A DNA stretch of 64,000 nucleotides from Ornithinimicrobium ciconiae. Lineage in GTDB: Bacteria > Actinomycetota > Actinomycetes > Actinomycetales > Dermatophilaceae. The DNA is taken from assembly GCF_007197575.1 (NCBI RefSeq), contig NZ_CP041616.1:2418001-2482000 (forward strand). The letters are read 5' to 3'. This document shows, piece by piece, positions 1 through 7,348 of this stretch. The notes beneath the pieces are model-generated. The model searched no databases. It had not been told where the DNA came from and saw nothing but the letters and a program-made list of their open reading frames with translations. Positions within the stretch are counted from its first letter, which is position 1; every line of letters begins with the position of its first letter. The position numbers were made by a program, and so were the translations under genes.

Positions 1-1
1 G

Positions 2-514
2 CGGTTGGAGGCGGTGACCATCTCGGCTCTGCAACATCGACTGACCCATTCCGCTCTCCTGGCAGACGAGTTGTCCAGCCATCGCCGGAGGGAGGTCGGC
101 GCGATCAGATCGGGTCTTGACCTCTTCACAAAGGGAGCCTGGAGTCTGCCCGAGGCTGCCCTGGCGCGTGTGCTCGAAGCCGATCCCACCCTGCCCCGGT
201 TCGTGCTCAACACCTCACTGTGGACAGTGGATCAGGTGCGGATCGGGTGCCCAGACGCCTACTTCCCGGACTCCGGGGTGGCCGTGCAGGTTCACTCACG
301 GGCCCATCACTCGGGTCTCGACGCGGACGGACTTGATCGCTGGACAGCGACTGTCGAGAAGGACGCGCGCCTCGTCGAGCACGGCGTCATCGTCGTGCCC
401 ATCACACCGCGCAGCATCGAGCGTCGCCCGGATCAGGTGGTACATCGGCTCAAGCAGGCGGTGGCAGTCAACGCCGGACGGGACATGTCGCACGTCCTAC
501 TGCACAAACCCTAG
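2..514 (+). CDS. C-terminal part of a DUF559/Vsr-like hypothetical protein (5' end outside window)
   Basis: The reading frame is open from the first bases to a TAG at 512-514, so the gene starts outside the window; the TTG at position 5 is only the first in-window start-like codon. The visible 170 residues end in a conserved-looking block: a strand with GVAVQVHSRAHH, then W, then a run with HGVIVVPITPRSI. This pattern is typical of the C-terminal endonuclease-fold (DUF559/Vsr-like) domain of actinobacterial proteins whose N-terminus often carries an AbiEi-like helix-turn-helix. That N-terminal part is not visible, so function is unknown. An acidic residue usually expected after the V-Q/E strand is not obvious (VQVHSR), so nuclease activity is doubtful. 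Confidence 0.6.
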   Translation, partial: RLEAVTISALQHRLTHSALLADELSSHRRREVGAIRSGLDLFTKGAWSLPEAALARVLEADPTLPRFVLNTSLWTVDQVRIGCPDAYFPDSGVAVQVHSRAHHSGLDADGLDRWTATVEKDARLVEHGVIVVPITPRSIERRPDQVVHRLKQAVAVNAGRDMSHVLLHKP

Positions 515-559
515 GCAACTCGACCGCGTCGATGCCCCACGACGCACGGCGTTGCACCA

Positions 560-693
560 GTGGGCCCAGGGCACCCGACACGCCGCACGGACCCTGACAC
601 TGTGCAGGACACGCGCGGCTTCCGGTGATAAGTGTGGGCCCGGGGCACCCGACACGCCGCACCGACCCTGGCGTTGTGCAGGACACGCGCGGC
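560..693. repeat. Two direct copies of a 60-bp unit, period 74 bp
   Basis: Copy one covers 560-619 and copy two 634-693, separated by 14 bp. I count about five mismatches in 60 positions. Each copy begins GTGGGCCC and ends GGACACGCGCGGC. The pair lies in the gap between the converging ends of the first gene and glgA (515-810). No open frame in this gap resembles a protein; the rest of it is the G-rich tract listed next. Confidence 0.8.
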
Positions 694-697
694 GTGG

Positions 698-792
698 GGG
701 TGTTGGTTGCGGCGGGGAGCTGTCGGTGGGGCGTGGGAGTGTCGGTGGGGCGTGGGGTGTCGGTCGGGCGCGGGGGTGCCGCGGGTGCCAGT
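698..792 (+). repeat. G-rich degenerate minisatellite (possible G-quadruplex tract)
   Basis: The top strand carries a run of degenerate units of the form GTCGGTGGGGCGTGGG, with three clear copies between about 721 and 775 and many GGG/GGGG runs from 698 onward. It ends just before the glgA stop codon at 811-813. Four or more closely spaced G-runs satisfy the simple pattern for an intramolecular G-quadruplex. Any role, for example in ending transcription between the convergent genes, is inference. Confidence 0.55.
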
Positions 793-810
793 GGGTGCGG
801 CGGGTGCTGA

Positions 811-2037
811 TTAGTCGGCGAGGACCGTGCGATAGACCTCGAGGGTGCGCTCGGCGATGGTGGTCCAGCTGAAGTGCTCGACTGCCCGCTCGCGGCCCGC
901 CTGACCCATCCGTGCCGCGCGCTCGGGGTCCGAGACGGCGTCGTTGATGGTGGCGGCCAGGTCCGCTACGAACTTGTCCGGGTCGGTGGGCGTTCCGGTC
1001 CCGTCGGTGACCTGATCGATCTGCACCAGCCAGCCGGTCTCCCCGTCCACCACAACCTCGGGGATCCCACCGGTCGCCGTCGCGACCACGGCGGCACCGC
1101 AGGCCATGGCCTCCAGGTTGACGATGCCCAGCGGCTCATAGACCGAGGGGCAGAGGAAGACGGTGGCGTGCGACAGGACCGCGATCACCTTCTCGCGCGG
1201 CAGCATGTCGCCGATCCACGTCACACCTCCCGCCTCGCCGCGTCCCTCACGGAGGGTGTCGACCAGGCCGATCACCTCAGCCTTGATCTCCTCGGTGTCG
1301 GGCGCCCCCGCCAGCAGGACGACCTGGACCTCGGACGGCAGCTCGGCGAGTGCGCGCAGCAGATAGGGCAGACCCTTCTGGCGGGTGATCCGGCCGACGA
1401 AGACCACACTGGGACGGTCTGGATCCACCCCCAGCTCACGGACCATCGCCTTGGCCTCCTCAGAGGTGTTGCGCTGCCACAGCTCGGAGTCGATGCCGTT
1501 GTGCACGACATGGACCTTGGCCGGGTCGATGTCCGGATAGCTGGCCAGGATGTCCTTGCGCATGCCTGCCGACACCGCGATCACTCCGGCCGCTGCCTCG
1601 TAAGCGGTCTTCTCCGCCCACGAGCTGACCCGGTAACCGCCGCCGAGCTGCTCGGCCTTCCACGGCCGCATGGGCTCCAGGCTGTGCGCCGAGATCACGT
1701 GCGGCATCCCGCCCAACAGGCTGGCCAGGTGACCACCCATGTTGGCGTACCAGGTGTGTGAGTGGACCAGGTCCGCCTGCTCGGCCACCACGTCCGAGGC
1801 CATCGCGACGTCGACGCCGAGGGTCTTGAGCGCGGCGTTGGCGTCGACCAGGTTCTCCGGGGGCGGATAGCCGGTCGTCCCCGGTTCGTCGACGGGCTCG
1901 TCGAAGGCTCGCACCGAGACGGTGACGTCGGGCAGGGCTCGGAGGGCGCGCGTCAATTCGGCAACGTGCACACCGGCACCGCCGTAGATGTTGGGCGGGT
2001 ACTCGCGGGTCAAAATGTCGATTCGCACAAGCAACAC
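811..2037 (-). CDS. glgA: Glycogen synthase, actinobacterial GT4 type
   Basis: Glycosyltransferase of about 408 residues that extends alpha-glucan chains from a nucleotide-activated glucose. The N-terminus has the family signature LTREYPPNIYGGAGVHV. The Rossmann-like C-terminal half has VFVGRITRQKGLPYLL and the donor-site block PSVYEPLGIVNLEAMACG with the E-x7-E spacing of GT4 enzymes. The start is set at the GTG ending at 2037 because an AGGGG lies 5 nt upstream; the GTG ending at 2028 (giving MRIDILTREYPP, as in homologues) is the alternative. It diverges from glgC with only about 46 bp between the starts, so the two probably share a promoter region and together build glycogen or a maltosyl precursor. 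The exact donor (ADP- or UDP-glucose) and product cannot be read from the sequence; the glgC neighbour favours ADP-glucose. Confidence 0.93.
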   Translation of the reverse strand: MLLVRIDILTREYPPNIYGGAGVHVAELTRALRALPDVTVSVRAFDEPVDEPGTTGYPPPENLVDANAALKTLGVDVAMASDVVAEQADLVHSHTWYANMGGHLASLLGGMPHVISAHSLEPMRPWKAEQLGGGYRVSSWAEKTAYEAAAGVIAVSAGMRKDILASYPDIDPAKVHVVHNGIDSELWQRNTSEEAKAMVRELGVDPDRPSVVFVGRITRQKGLPYLLRALAELPSEVQVVLLAGAPDTEEIKAEVIGLVDTLREGRGEAGGVTWIGDMLPREKVIAVLSHATVFLCPSVYEPLGIVNLEAMACGAAVVATATGGIPEVVVDGETGWLVQIDQVTDGTGTPTDPDKFVADLAATINDAVSDPERAARMGQAGRERAVEHFSWTTIAERTLEVYRTVLAD

Positions 2038-2083
2038 GCTAGCCCCTGTCGACGAACTCCGCTCGGGGCAATAGGTTGAGGTC

Positions 2084-3337
2084 ATGGCTGCACGAACGGG
2101 TAGGCAGAAAGTACTGGCAATCGTTCTCGCGGGAGGTGAGGGAAAGCGACTGATGCCGCTCACCGCGGACCGAGCAAAGCCAGCGGTGCCTTTTGGCGGC
2201 ATTTATCGGCTGATCGACTTCGCACTGTCCAATATCGTCAATTCCGGATGTCTCAAGATCGTCGTCCTGACCCAGTACAAGTCCCACAGTCTGGACACGC
2301 ACGTCACCCGCACCTGGCGCATGTCGACGCTGCTCGGCAACTACGTCGCGCCGGTGCCCGCGCAGCAGCGGGTCGGCAAGAGTTGGTTCTCCGGCAGCGC
2401 TGACGCGATCTACCAGAGCCTCAACCTGGTGCATGACGAACGTCCAGACATCATCGTCGTGGTGGGTGCTGACCACGTCTATCGCATGGACTTCTCGCAG
2501 ATGATCGACCAGCACGTCGAGACCGGCGCCGGGGTGACAGTGGCTGCGATTCGCCAGCCGCTGGGTCTCGCGGACCAGTTCGGCGTCATCGAGGTCAACG
2601 AGTCCGACCCGCGACACATCGCTGACTTCCTGGAGAAGCCCAAGAGCCCCAAGGGGCTGCCGGACTCACCCAACGAGGTCCTCGCCTCGATGGGCAACTA
2701 TGTCTTCGACGCCGACGTGCTCGAGCAGGCGGTCCGCGACGACGCGGCGGACGAGGAGTCCTCGCACGACATGGGCGGTGACATCGTCCCGGCCTTCGTC
2801 AGGCGCGGTGAGGGCTATGTTTACGACTTCAAGGACAACGACATCCCCGGCGCCACCGATCGGGACCGGGCCTACTGGCGCGACGTGGGGACGATGGACT
2901 CCTACTACGACGCGCACATGGACCTGGTCTCCGTGCACCCGGTCTTCAACCTCTACAACGACCGGTGGCCCATCTACACCAACTACGGCAACCACCCGCC
3001 AGCCAAGTTCGTCCACGGGTCCCAGGACCGGGTCGGTCAGGCACTGGGGTCGATGGTCTCCCCCGGCGCGGTGATCTCGGGTGCCACGGTGAGCGACTCC
3101 GTGATCTCCCCGAAGGTGCGGGTCCACTCCTTCAGCAATGTGTCGAGCTCGGTCATCCTGGACGGTGTGGAGATCGGGCGCAGCTGCCAGATCCACCGCG
3201 CGATCATCGACAAGCAGGTGCGGGTGCCCTCCGGGGTCAGCATCGGAGTCGACCACGACCAGGACCGCGCCCGCGGTTTCACCGTGACCGACAGCGGCCT
3301 GGTGGTGGTGCCCAAGGGCATGGCGATCGAGGGGTGA
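2084..3337 (+). CDS. glgC: Glucose-1-phosphate adenylyltransferase
   Basis: Makes ADP-glucose from ATP and glucose-1-phosphate, the committed step of bacterial glycogen synthesis. At 417 residues it has the normal family length. The N-terminal nucleotidyltransferase loop reads [19 protein letters not shown], followed by PFGG and by the substrate region [10 protein letters not shown]. The C-terminal third has the repetitive left-handed beta-helix look ([18 protein letters not shown]). A GAGG lies just upstream of the ATG. It is transcribed away from glgA, and the cyanophycinase gene begins about 60 bp downstream on the same strand. Confidence 0.96.
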   Translation: MAARTGRQKVLAIVLAGGEGKRLMPLTADRAKPAVPFGGIYRLIDFALSNIVNSGCLKIVVLTQYKSHSLDTHVTRTWRMSTLLGNYVAPVPAQQRVGKSWFSGSADAIYQSLNLVHDERPDIIVVVGADHVYRMDFSQMIDQHVETGAGVTVAAIRQPLGLADQFGVIEVNESDPRHIADFLEKPKSPKGLPDSPNEVLASMGNYVFDADVLEQAVRDDAADEESSHDMGGDIVPAFVRRGEGYVYDFKDNDIPGATDRDRAYWRDVGTMDSYYDAHMDLVSVHPVFNLYNDRWPIYTNYGNHPPAKFVHGSQDRVGQALGSMVSPGAVISGATVSDSVISPKVRVHSFSNVSSSVILDGVEIGRSCQIHRAIIDKQVRVPSGVSIGVDHDQDRARGFTVTDSGLVVVPKGMAIEG

Positions 3338-3398
3338 CTTCTCCAGCGCGCGCGTCGGGGTGACGGACACGGTCACGTCACGCAATAGAGTGCACCCC

Positions 3399-4331
3399 AT
3401 GTCGACGCACATGACCCCCGTGTCCGACCCGAGCGAGTCGCCCTCTGGCGATCAGGTCAACCGCACTCTGCTGGTGATCGGTGGTGCCGAGGACAAGCGG
3501 CGCCGTGTCGTGGTGCTCAAACGATTCGTCCGGCTCGCCGGGGCCCGGGACGCCAAGATCGTGGTGATCCCTACGGCCTCGTCCCTGGCTGAGGAGGCCT
3601 TCGAGGTCTATCAGTCCGTTTTCGGCCGGCAGCACGTCAGCGACATCAGCCTGGTCAACCCGCAGACTCGCCTGGCAGCCGCCGAGCCGGACCTGATCGA
3701 GGCGATCGACAACGCCACCGGCATCTTCCTCACCGGCGGAAACCAGCTCAAGCTGGGCCAGCTGATCGTCGGGACACCGGTGCACGAGGCCATCACCCGG
3801 GCCTACCACCGCGGGGCCGTCGTGGCGGGCACCTCGGCCGGGGCCTCTGTGCTGAGCCAGTTCATGATCTCGATGGGCGAGGAGGGTGTGGCACCGCGTC
3901 AGCGTGTCTCCCAGCTGAGTGCTGGCCTCGGTCTGCTGCCAGGAGTCATCCTCGACCAGCACTTCGGTCAACGCACCCGCTATGCCCGTCTGCTGTCCCT
4001 GATCGCCGCCTCCCCCAGCCTGCTGGGCGTGGGGATCGACGAGGACACGGCCGCCGAGGTCGTCAACGAGCGCACCATGACCGTGGTCGGCTCCGGAGCG
4101 GTGTATGTCGTCGATGCCCGTGCCGCTGTCAGCGACGCCCACGAGGCCCGCCGGGATGCCCCGCTGATGGTCTCCGGGGCGGTCGTGCACTCTCTCCCCT
4201 ATGGCTCCTGCTTCAACCTCGAGGCAGCACAACTGACCGACTTCACCGAAATGCACCCGGAGGTGGCCGTGGTCACCTCGCCGACCGACGTGCACGACAC
4301 CGCCAACGCAGCCGCAGCGCTGCGCCGCTGA
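3399..4331 (+). CDS. cphB: Cyanophycinase (peptidase family S51)
   Basis: Cytoplasmic exopeptidase that releases beta-Asp-Arg dipeptides from the nitrogen store cyanophycin. In the 310-residue form starting at ATG 3399 the nucleophile elbow GTSAGAS puts the likely catalytic Ser at about residue 146. FLTGGNQ (110-116) and DQHFGQRTR (186-194) are further S51 hallmarks. An in-frame upstream start exists at 3360 but adds residues homologues normally lack; the chosen ATG has no strong ribosome site. cphA follows after 20 bp, so breakdown and synthesis enzymes are probably co-transcribed. The length is slightly above that of cyanobacterial CphB because of an N-terminal extension of about 20 residues. 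Confidence 0.93.
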   Translation: MSTHMTPVSDPSESPSGDQVNRTLLVIGGAEDKRRRVVVLKRFVRLAGARDAKIVVIPTASSLAEEAFEVYQSVFGRQHVSDISLVNPQTRLAAAEPDLIEAIDNATGIFLTGGNQLKLGQLIVGTPVHEAITRAYHRGAVVAGTSAGASVLSQFMISMGEEGVAPRQRVSQLSAGLGLLPGVILDQHFGQRTRYARLLSLIAASPSLLGVGIDEDTAAEVVNERTMTVVGSGAVYVVDARAAVSDAHEARRDAPLMVSGAVVHSLPYGSCFNLEAAQLTDFTEMHPEVAVVTSPTDVHDTANAAAALRR

Positions 4332-4351
4332 TCCGGACCAGGAGGGCCCTC

Positions 4352-7240
4352 ATGTCCCACGCTCAGTCCCCCACCGCCCCGGCCACGCCCGACCTGCGCA
4401 TCGTCGAGCAGCGCGTCTACCGCGGACCCAACATCTGGAACTACGAGCAGGCGATTCACCTGGTCGTCGACCTCGGGGTCCTCGAGGAGTATCCGACCAA
4501 CCTGCTGCCTGGATTCACCGAGCAGCTCCTGGAGTGGGTGCCGGCGTTGACCAACCATGTCTGCTCGCGCGGCAAGCCCGGCGGCTTTGTCGAGCGGCTG
4601 CACGAAGGCACCTGGGTGGGTCACGTCAGCGAGCACCTGGCGCTGCAACTGCAGGGTGAGGCCGGTCACGACCTGCGCCGCGGCAAGACGCGCGCCGTCC
4701 GGGGCACCCGGGGGCACTACAACGTCATCTACTCCTACATCGACGAACGGGTGGGCCTGGCCGCCGGCGAGCTGGCTGTCCGCATGGTCAACGCCGCCGT
4801 CGCGCACGACGAGAGCTTTGACTTCTCCACCGAGCTCGACGACTTCCTGCGGCTGGCCCAGCGGGCCGCCTTCGGTCCCTCGACCAACGCCATCCTGGAG
4901 GAGGCCACCGCACGGGACATCCCGTTCATACGTCTCAACAACGCCTCACTGGTCCAGCTCGGTCAGGGAGTCCACCAGCAGCGGATCCGGGCGACGATGA
5001 CGTCCAAGACCTCCGCCCTGGCCGTGGACCTCGCCGGGGACAAGTCCCTGACCAACACCCTGCTTTCCTCCGCCGGGCTCCCGGTGCCCCTCAGCGACAC
5101 GGTGCGCACCGAGGACGGCGCCGTGGCAGTGGCCAAGCAGATCGGCTTTCCCGTCGTCGTCAAGCCACTCGACGGCAACCACGGGCGCGGGGTCGGCATC
5201 AACCTGCGCAACGAGGCCGAGGTGCGGGCCCATTTCCCGGTGGCCGCAGAACAGTCCCGCCGCGGGATCATGGTCGTCGAGTCCTTCATCACCGGCAACG
5301 ACTACCGCTGCCTGATCGTGGGCGGCCGGATGCAGGCGATCGCCGAGCGGGTCCCGGCCCACGTCGTCGGGGACGGCACGCACACGATCAACGAGCTGGT
5401 GGAGATCACCAACGCCGACCCCCGCCGGGGTGTCGGCCACGAGAAGGTGCTGACCCGGATCGCGGTGAACGACGCCGCGGTCGCCCTGGTGCGCCACCAG
5501 GGGTTTGAGCTGGATCAGGTCCCGCCGGAGGGCACCATGATCAAGCTGGCCCTGACGGGCAACATGTCCACCGGTGGCATCTCCGTGGACCGGACCTTCG
5601 ATGCCCATCCGGAGAACGTCGAGATCGCCGAGGAGGCGGCCCGCCTCATCGGGCTGGACGTCGCCGGCATCGACTTCATCTGCCCCGACATCTCCGCACC
5701 CGTGCGCGAGACCGGTGGTGCGATCTGTGAGGTCAACGCCGCCCCGGGGTTCCGGATGCACACGCACCCGACCGTGGGTGAGCCGCAGTACATCGCCAAG
5801 CCCGTCGTCGACCTGCTCTTCCCGCCCGGTAGCCCCGCGCGGGTGCCGATCGTGGCGGTGACCGGCACCAACGGCAAGACCACCACCTCCCGGATGATCG
5901 CCCACATCATGAAGGGTCTGGGCAAGCAGGTCGGCATGACCTCCACGGACGGCATCGTCATCGACGAGCGGCTCGTCAAGCGGGCCGACGCCTCCGGGCC
6001 GAAATCGGCGCGGATGGTGCTGCAGAACCCGCGCGTCGACTTCGCGGTCATGGAGGTCGCTCGCGGCGGCATCCTGCGCGAGGGTCTGGGTTATGACCGC
6101 AATGACGTCGCGGTCGTCACCAATGTCGCGGCCGACCACCTGGGGTTGCGCGGCATCGACACCGTCGAGCAGCTCGCCACGGTCAAGCGTGTTGTCGTCG
6201 AAGCGGTGCCGCGCAACGGTTTTGCCGTCCTCAACGCCGACGACCCCAACGTGCGAGACATGCGTCGTCACTGCAGCGGCAGCGTCATCTACTTCTCCAT
6301 GCAGCCGCCGGGATCCCCGGAGCGGACCTTCATCGACGCCCGCTTGCGGCGCGGGGGGCGGGCCGTGGTCCTGGAGCCGACGGACCGCGGCGAGATGATC
6401 GTGATCCGGCACGGGCGCCGGTCCATGCAGCTGGCGTGGACGCACCTGCTGCCCAGCACCTTCGGCGGCGCGGCCCGGTTCAACGTGGCCAACGCGATGG
6501 CTGCCGCGGGGGCCGCCTTCGCGGTCGATGTGCCGCTGCACGACATCCGGCAGGGCCTACGCACCTTCACCACGAGCTACTACCTGTCCCCGGGGCGTCT
6601 GAACATGCTGGACGTCAAGGGCGTCAGCGTGATCGTCGACTACTGCCACAACCCGGCCGGCATGCGGGCCATCGGCGAGTTCGTCGACAACCTCGCCGAG
6701 CAGAAGGAGGCCGCGCTCGACAACGCCCGGATCAGCCGCATCGGGGTCATCGGTGGCACGGGCGACCGCCGGGACGCCGACCTGGTCGAGCTGGGTGCCG
6801 TTGCCGCCGCGCACTTCGATGCCATCGTCGTCCGCGAGGACGACAACCCCCGTGGTCGACCGCGTGGCCAGAGCGCCGAGCTCCTGGTCCAGGGGATCAA
6901 CGAGCGCATTGCTGCCGGCGAGGCCCGCGTCCGCAAGATCGACACCGTGCTGGCCGAGGTGGACGCGGTCCGGCACGCGATGGTCCTGGCCAACCCCGGA
7001 GACCTGGTGCTCGCCGCCGTCGACAAGCACGCCCGCGTCCTGGCCGAGCTGGAGGAGATGAGCAGCTCAGCGTATGCCGGGTCGCGCGCCGACGAGGTGC
7101 GCACCGGAGACCCCGACCTCGATCCCGTCGAGCTCGGCGAGGCTGCCGAGGCGTCGGCGGAGGAGGCTCGCGGCGACTACGCGGAGTATGACGCGGCCGA
7201 GGCGGCTGCCAGCGCTGACAGCGGCGCTGCCCAGCACTGA
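4352..7240 (+). CDS. cphA: Cyanophycin synthetase
   Basis: ATP-dependent, non-ribosomal synthesis of multi-L-arginyl-poly-L-aspartate. The 962 residues hold the three expected parts: an N domain (about 1-165, with RGPN at 24-27 and HVSEH at 91-95), an ATP-grasp domain that adds Asp (about 220-490, with KPLDGNHGRG and EVNAAPGFRMH), and a Mur-ligase-like domain that adds Arg (from about 495, P-loop GTNGKTT at 505-511, later YCHNPAG). AGGAGG precedes the ATG at good spacing. The protein is somewhat longer than typical CphA (about 870-900) because of an acidic Ala/Glu/Asp-rich tail after about residue 900. The gene follows cphB and ends at a strong hairpin facing the Mur-like gene. Confidence 0.95.
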   Translation: MSHAQSPTAPATPDLRIVEQRVYRGPNIWNYEQAIHLVVDLGVLEEYPTNLLPGFTEQLLEWVPALTNHVCSRGKPGGFVERLHEGTWVGHVSEHLALQLQGEAGHDLRRGKTRAVRGTRGHYNVIYSYIDERVGLAAGELAVRMVNAAVAHDESFDFSTELDDFLRLAQRAAFGPSTNAILEEATARDIPFIRLNNASLVQLGQGVHQQRIRATMTSKTSALAVDLAGDKSLTNTLLSSAGLPVPLSDTVRTEDGAVAVAKQIGFPVVVKPLDGNHGRGVGINLRNEAEVRAHFPVAAEQSRRGIMVVESFITGNDYRCLIVGGRMQAIAERVPAHVVGDGTHTINELVEITNADPRRGVGHEKVLTRIAVNDAAVALVRHQGFELDQVPPEGTMIKLALTGNMSTGGISVDRTFDAHPENVEIAEEAARLIGLDVAGIDFICPDISAPVRETGGAICEVNAAPGFRMHTHPTVGEPQYIAKPVVDLLFPPGSPARVPIVAVTGTNGKTTTSRMIAHIMKGLGKQVGMTSTDGIVIDERLVKRADASGPKSARMVLQNPRVDFAVMEVARGGILREGLGYDRNDVAVVTNVAADHLGLRGIDTVEQLATVKRVVVEAVPRNGFAVLNADDPNVRDMRRHCSGSVIYFSMQPPGSPERTFIDARLRRGGRAVVLEPTDRGEMIVIRHGRRSMQLAWTHLLPSTFGGAARFNVANAMAAAGAAFAVDVPLHDIRQGLRTFTTSYYLSPGRLNMLDVKGVSVIVDYCHNPAGMRAIGEFVDNLAEQKEAALDNARISRIGVIGGTGDRRDADLVELGAVAAAHFDAIVVREDDNPRGRPRGQSAELLVQGINERIAAGEARVRKIDTVLAEVDAVRHAMVLANPGDLVLAAVDKHARVLAELEEMSSSAYAGSRADEVRTGDPDLDPVELGEAAEASAEEARGDYAEYDAAEAAASADSGAAQH

Positions 7241-7246
7241 CCGACT

Positions 7247-7273
7247 GCCCTGCCGGAGGTGCTCCGGCAGGGC
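7247..7273 (+). terminator. Strong hairpin between convergent cphA and the Mur-like gene
   Basis: A perfect inverted repeat with 12-bp arms (7247-7258 and 7262-7273, left arm GCCCTGCCGGAG) and a 3-nt loop starts 6 nt after the cphA stop codon. No U-run follows, which is common for hairpin terminators in high-GC actinobacteria. Being symmetrical, it could serve both convergent genes. A weaker stem, GACTG...CAGTC, follows at 7275-7290. Confidence 0.75.
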
Positions 7274-7310
7274 GGACTGTCGGAGCAGTCGGTGGCCCTG
7301 CGCGGTCGGC

Positions 7311-7340
7311 CTTCCGTCAGGTGGTCTTCCGTCGGGTGGT
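7311..7340. repeat. 15-bp tandem duplication in the cphA/Mur-like spacer
   Basis: CTTCCGTCAGGTGGT (7311-7325) is followed at once by CTTCCGTCGGGTGGT (7326-7340), one mismatch, 8 bp short of the stop codon of the minus-strand Mur-like gene. No function can be assigned. Confidence 0.7.
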
Positions 7341-7348
7341 GGCCACCC

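Noticed and set aside
117..872. 251-codon plus frame across the repeat spacer near the window start
   Set aside because: Arg/Cys-rich, runs through the direct repeats and G-rich tract, and overlaps the better-supported DUF559-like frame.
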